Positions 1-10,717 of a DNA stretch of 64,000 nucleotides are shown here, piece by piece. The position numbers and the translations under genes are program-made. Location of the stretch: contig NC_089455.1 in assembly GCF_026210795.1 (NCBI RefSeq), forward strand, positions 2,108,001-2,172,000, read 5' to 3'. The notes beneath the pieces were generated by a model, which was not told the DNA's origin, made no database searches, and worked only from the letters and a program-made list of their open reading frames with translations. Numbering within the stretch: position 1 is the stretch's first letter; every line of letters begins with the position of its first letter. The stretch is from Rhizophagus irregularis. Taxonomy: Eukaryota > Glomeromycota > Glomeromycetes > Glomerales > Glomeraceae.

Positions 1-188
1 GATGACAAATCTGAGCCGATTTCCCTAATAAAATATAATAAAAAAAAATGTTAAATTAAACATTTTTTATTAAGTTTCGTCAAAAAGTTTTGAAAATCGA
101 AACTTAACCTGCGGGATTCCGGTATCCAAATTGGAGCCGATTTTCCTGCAAAAAAAAAAATAATAACAAATTAAAAAACGTTAAAATT

Positions 189-1383
189 AAAGCTCCGAAC
201 GGGTCAGTTTGGTCCGGATTATAGACGGTTCGGATTAGAGCCGAAATCCGTAAGAACCGAACCGAAAAACCGGCGGTTCGGTTCAGTTTAATCCGATTTT
301 CATAAAAATGCGAAAAATCGAATAGCCGGCCATCTAGTGATCGTATAAATTCGAGCCATATATCATTGGATTCGTCTCGACGAGACGCGTCGAATGGTGG
401 TAAGATCAGGTCTCTAGCATCGATAGATCACACGTTAACCCACGCTAAATGATTTATAAATAATTGGAATTAGCAAGCTATCTATCAGTGCTATAGACAT
501 GATCTTAGCACCATTCGACGCGTCTCAGTGAGACGAATCCAATGAATATAAATTCGTTCGTGTACGACCACTGGATGGCGAATAATATCAAGTTTCGCAT
601 TTTTTTAAAATTTTCGAGCGTTAAAAATTAAAAATTCCGATACATGAATTTATTCGTCGCCCAATGGTCGTACAAATATGAAATAGGACTCATTGGATTC
701 GTCTCAATGAGACGAGTCGAATGGTGGTGAGTTCATGTCTCTAGCATCAATAGATCGTAAGTTAATTCACGCTAAATGATTTATAAAAAATTGGCATTAG
801 CAAGCTATCTATCGATGCTAGAGACGTGATCTTACCACCATTCGACTCGTCTCATTGAGACGAATCCAATGAGTCCTATTTCATATTTGTACGACCATTG
901 GACGACGAATAAATTCATGTATCGGAATTTTTAATTTTTAACGCCGAAAATTTTAAAAAATGCGAAACTTGATATTATTCGCCATCCAGTGGTCGTACAC
1001 GAACGAATTTATATTCATTGGATTTGTCTCACTGAGACGCGTCGAATGGTGCTAAGATCATGTCTCTAGCACCGATAGATAGCTTGCTAATTCCAATTAT
1101 TTATAAATCATTTAGCGTGGGTTAACGTGTGATATATCGATGCTAGAGACCTGATCTTACCACCATTCGACGCGTCTCGTCGAGACGAATCCAATGATAT
1201 ATGGCTCGACTTTGTATGATTACTAGATGGCCGGCTATTCGATTTTTCGCATTTTTATAAAAAATCGGATTAAACCGAACCGAACCGCCGGTTTTTCGGT
1301 TCTAATACCTGAACCGAACCGAACCGAATTTTGAGCCGGTTTCGGATCGGTTCCCCAGTTTAGCCCGAACCATTCGGAGCTTT
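189..1383. mobile_element. Giant palindromic TIR element with three nested palindromic cores
   Basis: The left half (from 189) and right half (to 1383) are inverted copies of about 590 bp, centred near 786. The ends read AAAGCTCCGAA on one side and TTCGGAGCTTT on the other. The outer arms are rich in GGTTCGG-type repeats. Inside lie three copies of a roughly 180-bp motif, itself an inverted repeat, at about 366-541, 691-872 and 1020-1195. Each begins with CATTGGATTCGTCTC or a close variant and ends with its complement. No coding sequence is visible, so it is non-autonomous (MITE-like). It sits in an intron-like part of the surrounding array. I could not fix the target-site duplication. Confidence 0.75.
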
Positions 1384-1565
1384 AGTTAAAATACACGTTT
1401 TTTTATTAAGTTTCGAAAATATGAAACTTTACCTATAGGATTGGCCAATTCAGAGCCGATTTCCTATAAAAAATATAAAAAACATTAAAAATAAACGTTT
1501 TTTATAAAAGTTTCAAAGTTCCAAAGAACTTTGAAACTTTACCTATAGAATTGGCCAATTCAGAG

Positions 1566-1983
1566 TATATATGAAGTTGAAATTAAAGCCCAAAAGTAGA
1601 AATATTTCGACTTTGAAGGTCAAAAGTCGAAATTAAAGTCGAAATGGTCGAAATTACATCATAGTCATGTGATTTTTATAATTATAATTTAATATAAAAT
1701 TTTAAACGTGAATAACTCCGTCAATATTGATGGTACAGATATGATATACATATCATTGGAATCCTCTCGATGAGCTGAATCCAACCGCATAAAGATCATA
1801 AAAATCGAATCACTGGATGCGGAGATCGTTAACTTTGAATTTTAATATTATTGTTTACTATAAAATCATATGACTATGACGTAATTTCGACCATTTTGAC
1901 TTTTGGAGGGGCTCAAGTCGAAATCATTTCGACCATTTCGACCATTTCGGAGGTCAAAATTAACCAATTTCGGTTTCATGTAT
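1566..1983. mobile_element. Palindromic MITE-like element inserted in a cassette of the array
   Basis: Inverted arms of about 170 bp contain repeated TCGAAA / TTTCGA words; for example GGTCGAAATTACATCATAGT on the left pairs with a complementary stretch near 1880. It interrupts the array's conserved core, whose halves (ggccaattcagag and attcagagccgatttcc) flank the element with TATA at both ends. The loop around 1755-1785 carries a partial copy of the CATTGGA..CTCTCGATGAG motif found in the 189-1383 and 5705-6340 elements. No coding capacity. Confidence 0.65.
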
Positions 1984-4085
1984 AATTCAGAGCCGATTTC
2001 CTATAAAAAATATAAAAAATGTTAAAATTAAACGTTTTTTATGAAAGTTTCGAAGTTAGAAGAACTTTAAAACTTTACCTATAGAATTGGCCAATTCAGA
2101 GCCGATTTCCTATAAAAAATATAAAAAATGTTAAAATTAAATGTTTTTTATGAAAGTTTCGAAGTTAGAAGAACTTTAAAACTTTACCTATAGAATTGGC
2201 CAATTCAGATTTCAGAGCCAATTTCCTATAAAAAAATATAAAAAACGTTAAAATTAACATTTTTTATTAAGTTTCAAAAATACGAAGATTTTGCTAATCA
2301 AAGCCCCACACTTTGGTGTTCTGGACCTACAAAATTAAGAACAAACGTTAGTTAGCGTTCGTTAAAATAGAGTAAATAAAATAAAAAATTTTGAAGGTTC
2401 ATACCTTCGGAATGGAAGACCGAAATTTGTCTATCGGCTTTCCAGCCCTACAAAAAATAAGAATGAATGTTAGTAACGTTCGTTATATAAATTAATAAAA
2501 TCTTTCAGTTTTACCTTCTGAAACCTGACCGAGGAGATTTTGCCGATTTCCCTACAAAAAGGAAAAAAAGTTAACAGTTTTTTTAAATAAAGTTTTGAAA
2601 ATTTTATTTCAAAACTTACCTGGAATTCGGTATCCAAGCTTCGGAGCCGATTTCTTACAAAAAATAAAAAAAACGTTAATAAACGTTTTTTCATTAAGTT
2701 TCGAAAAGAAACTTCGAAACTTTACCTGTGGATTGGTATCCAAATCAGAGCCAATTTCTTACAAAAAAAAAATAATAAAAAATAATAAAAAAAACGTTTT
2801 TTTATTAATTTGCGTCAAAAAGTTTTGAAAATCGAAACTTTACCTGCGGGATTCCGGTACAATTTGGAGCTGATTTCCCTGCAAAAAAAATAATAAAATT
2901 TAATAAAAAAACGTTAATTTAAACGTTTTTTTATTAAATTTCGTAAAGTTTCGAAACTTCGAAACTTTACTTGCGGGATTCCGGTATCCAATTTGGAGCC
3001 GATTTCCTGCAAAAAAAATTAATAAAAATAACAAAAAAACGTTAATTTAAACATTTTTTTATTAAGTTTCGTAAAGTTTCGAAACTTCGAAACTTTACAA
3101 TAATGTTAAAAAAAAACGTTTTAAAAAACGTTTTTTTCAAAGAAGTTTCGAAAATATTTCGAAACTCATCTGGAATATCAGCGTCCACGTTGGAGCTGAT
3201 TTCCTATACAAAAATAAAAAAAGAAAAACGTTTTTAATATTAAAAAACGTTTTTTAAGTTTTGAAACATATGTTTTGAAACGTACTTTTGGAATTCGGTA
3301 TCCAAGTAGGAGCTGATTTCCTATATAAAAGTATAAAAAAAAAATGGTGAAACGTTTTTTTTTATAAAGTTTTGAATTTTTTTTTGAAACTTATCTGGAA
3401 CATCGGTATTCACGCCGGAACCGATTTCCTTACAATAATATAAAAAACGTTTTTTACGTTAGAAAACGTTTTTTTTATAAAGTTTTGAAGAAATTCTTCG
3501 AAACTTACCTTTGGAGTTCGGCATCCAAGTAGGAGCCGATTTTCTACATAAAAGTATAAAAAAAAAATGGCAGAAATGTTTTTTAAAGTAATAGTTTTGC
3601 AAAAAAAAAATTAATAAAATCAGAACGTTAACTAACGTTCCGATTGAAAATATTAAATGAAAAGTTAAAAAATGTTTCGTAAAAAATAAAAATGTTAAAA
3701 ATTGGAACATTATTTCTAAAAAAAAATCCCAAAACGTTTAAAACCGTTTTGTTTAGGAATGAGGTTAGATAAAGATAAAGTTTCAAAACTTTAGTTTAAA
3801 TAAAGTCTAAATTCGGTAATAGATCAACTAATTGATAAACCATTAAATTTACTGTGGCTGCGGCTTGCTATATAAGTTGATTTTGAAAAATCGTTTATTC
3901 AATTATTTACATTATCGATATTCTACCAATTTTTATAAATCGACCATAAATCATATATGTCAAAATTTGAATAACTTCTGAAATTGAACCAAAAATCTTC
4001 CGAACTTTTGCCAATTTATCACATGACTGAAAGTTTTGATTTCGACCAGTGCAATTTGATATAAAAGTGCTATAAATCAGACAAT

Positions 4086-4530
4086 ATTAGGCTAATTTTA
4101 AGCTGATTTGCCATTTGTCCAATTTTTTTTTGATTTCAATCAAAAATATGATAATTTTTTGCTAAATTTTTATTGGAGTTTTATTGAATTGTCAATTTTC
4201 CATAAATCAGAAGTGCATATTTGAATATTGGGCAAATTTTAGGTTGATTTGTCATTTTGTCCGATTTTTTTTTTGATTTCAACCAGCATCAATCAGCCGT
4301 CAACCAAATATAATGATTTTTTGCCAAATTTTTATTGAATTTTTATTGAATTTTTATTGAATTATCAATTTTCCATAAATCTGAAATACATAATTGAATA
4401 TTGGGCAAATTTTAGGTTGATTTGCCATTTGTCTGATTTTTTTTTGATTTCAACTAGCATCAATCAGCCGTCAATCAAATATGATGATTTTTTGCTGGAT
4501 TTTTATTAAATTGTCTGATTGGCATCAATC
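4086..4530. repeat. Tandem repeat, about 175-bp unit, roughly 2.7 copies
   Basis: Direct copies start near 4086, 4227 and 4404. Each carries TATTGGGCAAATTTTAGGTT or a variant, a GATTTTTTTTTGATTTCAA tract and the words ATCAATCAGCCGTCAA. The second unit also holds a triplicated TTTTTATTGAA. The third is truncated. No open reading frame; looks like diverged minisatellite DNA. Confidence 0.7.
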
Positions 4531-4639
4531 AGATGTGCTGATTTGTAATGTCAGTCGATTTTGGTCTGATTTTTTGCTGATTTTCCATATGTCCAATTTT
4601 TTTGATTTTGACCAGTGGGTAGACAGTATAGTAGATTTC

Positions 4640-4985
4640 GTATCTGTAGAATACTAATATTTTTTTTAGTTATCCCTTTTTAAATTTTTTTTTTTTTACC
4701 CTGACTTTTCTGTTTTGCTTTTTTTACTTCATTTTGTTCGATATGAGTTTCGTCTGCAGTAGACGTGAGTCTGGGGCGCTCATAGTGTAAACCGGAAGGA
4801 GGGGTCCTTCTAAAAAGGACGCCTATAAAGCGGACTTACTCTCCTAGCCTAAGTTCTTCACTGACAGTGCACACATGGTTGCTTTACCAAAGTTAGCGGG
4901 TGGTGTAGTTCTTTACCAAATTAGAATTTATGTTAGTTTTACATATATTATATGAACTTATTTTTAAAATCTTAATAAAGATCTA
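4640..4985 (+). other. Less AT-rich block resembling the 3' end of a dispersed repeat
   Basis: This block is clearly richer in G and C than its surroundings and contains short stems (for example GGGGTCCTTCT / AAGGACGCC near 4800-4825). It runs into a polyadenylation-like AATAAAG at 4973-4980. An AAT-repeat tail follows the inserted element at about 5405-5435. A non-LTR retrotransposon tail interrupted by the 4988-5390 element would explain this, but no coding part is present and the family is not recognised. Confidence 0.3.
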
Positions 4986-4987
4986 TA

Positions 4988-5390
4988 CAGTCAACTCTTC
5001 TTATAACGAATTTTGATATAACGAATTTTACAATATAACAGATCTTCAGTATGGTACAGATTTTAACATATGAAAAAAATCTCATTATACCGAATTTTAC
5101 TAATTAAATGCTGTATACCGTTTAACGAAGTAAATTTTATAAACCGTATATGAAAAATGCCCCTTTTAATAACGAATTTTCTTTTATAACGAATTTTTTT
5201 TCAATATAATGAAGATATTTTGTGTAACTTGCGTTTTTGCATTATAAGATACAATTATTATACGACAATATACCATAATACACAAAAATTTTCTGGGTTA
5301 TACCAGATTTTCCCATCATATTAACGAATATTCCTATAACGAAGGCCTGATCAGCCCGGATGCCAACTTCGTTATATTAAGAGTTGACTG
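4988..5390. mobile_element. Tc1/pogo-like MITE, copy 1 (403 bp, TA target site)
   Basis: The element starts CAGTCAACTCTTCTTATAAC and ends with its complement GAGTTGACTG. TA dinucleotides flank it at 4986-4987 and 5391-5392, as expected for Tc1/mariner/pogo insertion. It has no coding sequence. A second copy in opposite orientation lies at 32976-33377. Confidence 0.85.
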
Positions 5391-5704
5391 TATGTGCTGC
5401 AGCAAAATAATAATAATAATAATAATAAATAATACATCAAATTAGAATTCTTAAAGATTTTTTAAAAATCTTTAAATTAATAAAAAAATGGAAATATAAA
5501 AAAATATATCATTTTTTGAAATATAATTATTGATATAATCATTTTAACTTCTAATTTACATATTATATAAGTTTATAATTTATATATTATTAAAGTTAGT
5601 AATTGGGTTACGTGATACTTTGAGCATTGAAGATAAGGCTTCGCGTGGTAGGATGACCGATTTCAAATGAAGTCTATCTACGAGTCAATAATCGTTTGAC
5701 AATA

Positions 5705-6340
5705 CACAGGTCGAAAAGTGGAAAATCAGACATCAATCAATCACCAATCGGTTACCAATCAGATACCTGATTGGTAACCGATTGGTGACTGATTTATTAG
5801 GAAATTTGTTTAAGCGTAATTTAGTGTAATATTTCAGAGGTGGTGTAAAATTTCGAAATATTACACTAAAAACGTAATATTAAAAAAGTTTACGCTCTTA
5901 AATTTGAATAATAATAGTAATTTAAGAATATCTCATTATCTACTGATCCAATGACGATCTATGTTCATTGGAACAGTTTCATCAAGACGAATCGAAAATC
6001 ATATCTCTACGTTTGATAGATGACTTTCTATTAGTTTAAAACTTAACTTTATTGCATACTATAGAGCGTTCTATCAACTGTAGAAATGCAATTTTACTAC
6101 CATTCGATTCGTCTTGATGAGCTGATTCCAATGAGCTATAGATCGTCTTGATTGGATCAGTAAATAGCAAGATATTCTTAAATTACGATAATTATTCAAA
6201 TTTAAAAGCGTAAACTTTTGTAATATTACGTTTTTAGTGTAATATTTCAAAATTTTACACCACCTCCAAAATATTACACTAAATTACGCCTAAACAAATT
6301 TCCTGATGTTGATGCCTAATTTTTCACTTTTCAACCTGTG
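5705..6340. mobile_element. Palindromic TIR element, about 636 bp, with the shared core motif
   Basis: The ends are CACAGGTCGAAAAGTGGAAA and the inverse TTTTTCACTTTTCAACCTGTG. A second arm pair (GTAATTTAGTGTAATATTTC and its complement) runs inward to a core at about 5960-6150. The core starts with CATTGGAACAGTTTCATC and ends GATGAGCTGATTCCAATG, a diverged copy of the core in the 189-1383 element. The left arm holds an extra perfect 21-bp inverted repeat at about 5741-5787 (CACCAATCGGTTACCAATCAG and its complement around ATAC), absent from the right arm. No coding capacity. Confidence 0.75.
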
Positions 6341-6359
6341 ATATATACGTGAGGTACTA

Positions 6360-6840
6360 CACTACCCTACAAAAAGTATTTGAATCTTATAAATTTTACT
6401 TAGTAAAACATAGTAAAATTGATGATTTTTAGGTTGCACAAAAGTTTACAGATTTTTAGTAAATCCGCCTGAAATTTTTTTTATTATGAAGCTGATCAAT
6501 TGTAGTTTTAAAGTATTGAAACAAAAAAAAAAGTTTTTTTTTAACATAAAAAAATGTTCTCATTGTAAAATATAGGTAACAATTTTTATATATGTTTTTT
6601 GCATTTTTACATATAAAATTATCCTGTCTATTACTTTATAGACTAACATTTTTTGCATTTTAAAGATAAATATTTCTGATTATATTTTTAAAAACTATAA
6701 TTAATTGGCTTTCAAATAAAAAAATTTCAGATGAGTTTTACTGAAAATTCGCAAATTTTCATGCAACCTAAAAATCATCAATTTTACTATGTTTTACTAA
6801 GTAAAATTTATAAAATCCGAATACTTTTTGTAAGGTAGTG
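6360..6840. mobile_element. Tc1/mariner-like MITE (481 bp, TA target site)
   Basis: Long terminal inverted repeats start CACTACCCTACAAAAAGTAT and end TACTTTTTGTAAGGTAGTG; similarity continues for about 120 bp on each side. TA flanks both ends (6358-6359, 6841-6842). No open reading frame. It sits 19 bp from the preceding palindromic element. Confidence 0.85.
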
Positions 6841-6969
6841 TATATATATGACGAGTAATTTGTAGTTTAATTATATTAGAGTAAATATTATTAGAACTTT
6901 ATTTTATATATAATTTCTTTTAATTTGTTTTAAAATGTTGTGGAAAAAAAAAGTTAGTATTAAATGTAG

Positions 6970-7112
6970 GGTATTGCTAAACCTCACCAGTAGTGATCAC
7001 CAATGGTAAAATTATGATGTAATGCTGGCCAGTATTTTATTAGATTTTAATTCTAGTTGAATATACATCATAATGCTGGTACAGTGATTACTACTGGTGA
7101 GCTTTAGCAATT
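6970..7112. mobile_element. Small TIR element, family A, copy 1
   Basis: The arms ATTGCTAAACCTCACCAGTA and TACTGGTGAGCTTTAGCAAT face each other around an AT-rich middle that includes GCTGGCCAGTATT. About 140 bp, non-coding. Related copies are at 10172-10306 and, more diverged, at 10598-10717. Confidence 0.7.
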
Positions 7113-10100
7113 TACTTAAATGTATTATATTTGAATTTAAAAAATTTTAATAAATATTACTACTTAACTTTAAAAATTATAAGAGACCAGCTACTTATAA
7201 TTACTACTGTAATATTTCAAAACATTTTTTTTTTTAATTATCTTTATCAATTTAATTTTTTTAAAAATTAGCTTATATTTAAACTTTAATATACCAATAG
7301 TCTAATATATTATTAAAGTAAAAATATGGTGCAGTAATTTTAGGTAAATCAATTTTGTAGATCATTTCATAGATCCCTTGATTTTTTCGATTTTCTTGAT
7401 TTTCTTGATTTATTTGATAAATCTGATAAATTTGATGGAGTGAATTTATTTATCGCACCCTGCATTACAAAGCATCCTTCCTTTTTTGTAAATTATTTAT
7501 GTCGATCTTTAGTTTATACGCTGCACCTCTTTAAAATGGCAAATGATAAACATTAAAATATATATAAATTTGTAACGCAAGGTGTGGTGAATACATTATT
7601 TCAATTTGATATATTTGATTTATTTATTTTATTAATTTTATTTATTTTATTTGTTATATTGTATTTATTTGATATATTTATTTTATTTTATTCATTTATT
7701 TTATTTTATTTATTTATTTTATTTGTTATATTTTATTTATTTGATATCATATTTATTTTATTTTATTTTATTTATTTATTATATTTATTTTATTTATTTT
7801 ATCAAATATTCTTAATTTTTATTTTATTATAAATAGTGATAGGATTTTACCAAGTTGAAAGAGGAGTTTATCAGTTTTTACAGTTAGTTTTTACAGATAG
7901 TTAAGAATTATATTGTAGTATTCGAGTTATATGAAAAGAGTATTATTTCCAGTAGTATAATTCAAGATAGTTAATTTCACAACTAAGAAATTATCTATAT
8001 TATTCATTGTATCTAAAATCTTACATTATTTTAATAAAAACCTATTTTCTTTAACTAAACATCTAACGTTATTTCACATGATTAATTGTGATTAACTTAA
8101 GACTCTCCTATTAAGTTAAATTCCAGTTAACCTGTTAAAGCGTTAAAGTTTTTCAGTTGGTTTTAATCATTGATAGGATAACAATATATATCAGAATTTA
8201 AATATTTTATATTAATATATAAATTCTAAATAAATAAAAAACTTTTTGCTAAAAATATTTTATAGTTTAATGAAATATTATAAATAGTAAGTATAACTTT
8301 ATATTATGAAATTAAACCAAATAAAATTTAATAATAATGTTTAATAAATATTAAAATTTACATTTATTATTAAAATAATAATAAAAAAAATAGAGAATTA
8401 CTAAACTTAACCTAGGGAAATTTTCTTCCCTTTTCCCTTTATTTCAATTTTTAATTAAAATATTGACTTGTATAGTAATCTAAAAATAAGATTATATGTA
8501 AATTTATGAAAAGAAAAGGTTTTATTAAATTAAAAAGGGTAGTTGTTCAGATGGTTTTTGAGAAAATTACATAATTTTGATTTTATAGTTAAATTGTATT
8601 TTTCATGATAAAAATTTTTTTTAAAATCAAAAATTGCCAAATTTTTATGCGATTAATATCCACTTATATTTATTTTATATATATTTCATAAAAAAAGTTT
8701 ATTTTTTTTAAATTTTTAAGGGGAGGAGGAATTATCCTCCCAATTAAGATCAGCAATACTCAAAAAAATAAATGCTTAATAATATTAATTTAATTATTTA
8801 TTAAGTATTTATAAAATTAAATATTTTTTTAATATTTTAAATTAATATTTATTTATAAATACTTTTTCAAACATATATTACTTTTCTAAAAATATCTGGT
8901 CAACTAATAAAAATCATATTTTATTAATAATAATTAATATTTAGTTGGTCATCTATTGTTTTTAATGCATATTTCAATTCAGCGTAGTATACTCTCAATT
9001 AAATTAATGTGAGTTTCAGATGGAATTTTTTCTCATTCTTCTTTTAGCTGTTAATTTAATATTAAAATTTTTGTATTGAATAATCATGTCTATAACGGTA
9101 TTTTTTGAAAATTTTAGGATATGACTAATAGTTTCATAAGTTCTTCCTTCTTTCCAAAGGCCAATAATTTATTTATGCTCACTCAATTCATGAGTTTTCT
9201 CCATTTAAAAGTAGCTAAATAATATAGTAATAAAAAAAAGCAAAAATCAGTATTGGTAAAATTGAGACATTATTATTTGTTTTATTGCCAAATTTGATAC
9301 AAGCATCATAATACAATAAAAATATATTCATTTTAATTGTTAGAACCAGAAGAATTTTTTTTTAAAAAAATAGTACTTTATATATTCAATCTTAAAAAAA
9401 TCAAGTTAAGCTTGGCCAGATACTTTTAGGAAAATAGTGTATGTCATTTAATAAAAATTTTTTTTAATTTTATTTTTTTTAATATATAACTAGTTATAAC
9501 CGGTTGCTTTGCAATAGAAGTTGTAAAGTAGTTAAAATCTAATTAATTTGTTAAAACAGATTCATTCAAATTAAAAAAAATTAATTTTTAAAATGCATTA
9601 ATAAATTTTAACTAAATTTTAATTTTGAAGTATCTTTTAAGACTGTTAATCTGTTATTAGGTTTTAATAATAATTAGTAAATACTTCCTAAAAAATTAAA
9701 AATTTCAGAATTTTTATTACTTTTGAAATTTATCTTTACAAAAAATAAAAATAATAATAATTTTTTTTTTTTAAGTTAAAAATTTTTGTATATCTTATTC
9801 TAGCAATATTTTTAATTCTGATTAGAATTACGTGATCAGTGTAAAAATTCTTTTTTTGAAATATTTGTAAAATTAATATTCAGCTAATAGAGTAATATTA
9901 TTAAATTTAATTATATGCAATGTTAGTTTCAAACAATAATAACCAGAGTAATCTAAATATTATAATTATATACAAATTTTTTTAATTATATAAATTAATA
10001 AAATAAATAATATAAAATAATTTTTTAATTTAATAATTAATCAGTATATTTTTTTAAAAAATAAATAATAAAAAATTGGTGTAATTTAAATTTTACCAAT

Positions 10101-10171
10101 ATTTTAATTTTAATTTTATTTTAATTATAAATATATAATTATTTAATTTTAAATATATTATATAATTAAAA
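7113..10171. other. AT-rich, gene-free stretch with low-complexity tracts
   Basis: No gene is supported. 7590-7830 is a TTTATTTTATTTGA-type simple repeat that keeps one frame open as a Phe/Ile/Leu-only string, which is not a credible protein. 7380-7430 is a TTGATTTTCTTGATT run, partly complementary to 7566-7640, so the two could form a weak inverted pair. The rest is featureless AT-rich DNA. Confidence 0.6.
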
Positions 10172-10306
10172 AAATTGCTAAAGTTTACCAGTAGTGATTG
10201 TCATTATACCAGCATTAAAATGCACTTTTGACCTGAATTAAAATTTAATAAAATACTGACCAGCATTATATCATAAATTCACCACTGGTGATATTTAGCA
10301 ATACCC
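10172..10306. mobile_element. Small TIR element, family A, copy 2
   Basis: The arms ATTGCTAAAGTTTACCAGTA and CACCACTGGTGATATTTAGC match family A at 6970-7112. The interior shares the words CCAGCATT and AATAAAATACTGACCAGCAT. No coding capacity. Confidence 0.7.
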
Positions 10307-10597
10307 TATAATTAAAATTCTGAATTATTAAATTTTAATTTTAATTTATATTTAAATATTATTATATTAATAATTATTTAAAGTTTTATAAAAAATAATT
10401 ATATTTAAGAAATAATTTATTTATCTGTTATTGTATTAGCAATACAAATTTTTATGTTTATTATTACTATTTTAAGAAAAGTAGTAATGTATAAGCAGGT
10501 TGATTAATATAAATAATTTACAAAAAAGGAAAATAGTAATGCATCATATAGGTGATAAATAAATTTACTATATATTTAAAATATGAATTTTTCTAAC

Positions 10598-10717
10598 TAT
10601 TACTAGGAGGTAATAATCATTAAAGACTAAAATTATGATGATTAACCAGCATTAAAAAAATATAGTGCTGGTAAAAATTGATAATTCTGGCCAATAGTAA
10701 TGATTACTCCAGTAATT
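10598..10717. mobile_element. Small TIR element related to family A, copy 3
   Basis: Arms near 10598-10620 (TATTACTAGGAGGTAATAAT) and 10695-10717 (AGTAATGATTACTCCAGTAA) are inverted, and the interior keeps the paired CCAGCATT / AGTGCTGG words. The ends differ from copies 1 and 2, so family membership is tentative. Confidence 0.45.

Larger units (their letters stand above)
1..3560 (-). repeat. Tandem array of microexon-like cassettes (about 110-130 bp units), split by two inserted elements
   Basis: Diverged tandem units lie at about 1-188, 1384-1565 and 1984-3560; the gaps are two palindromic insertions. Read on the minus strand, most units show a T-rich tract ending in GCAG, ATAG or GTAG, a conserved core of 31-37 nt, then a donor-like GTAAGT, GTAAAG or GTACGT. 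Examples of the core are 145-109 (37 nt), 3006-2971 (36 nt) and 3543-3509 (35 nt). The core starts GAAATCGGCTCC and in one frame reads like KSAPTWMPNSK. Some units (about 3160-3200, 3390-3430) have AT in place of the donor GT. The intervening 75-95 bp have the size of local introns. I see no clear first exon with a signal peptide near 3600-3850, and the array runs off the left edge. It could be a gene built from repeated microexons, its decayed remnant, or a satellite derived from one exon-intron unit. Confidence 0.6.

Noticed and set aside
7584-7832. 82-residue open frame made almost only of Phe, Leu, Ile and Tyr
   Set aside because: It is the translation of a TTTATTTTATTTGA simple repeat and has no real protein composition.
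7583-8073. TG...CA-bounded stretch with an AATAAA signal, resembling a solitary LTR
   Set aside because: No second copy, primer-binding site or target-site duplication could be seen; it may be coincidence in AT-rich DNA.
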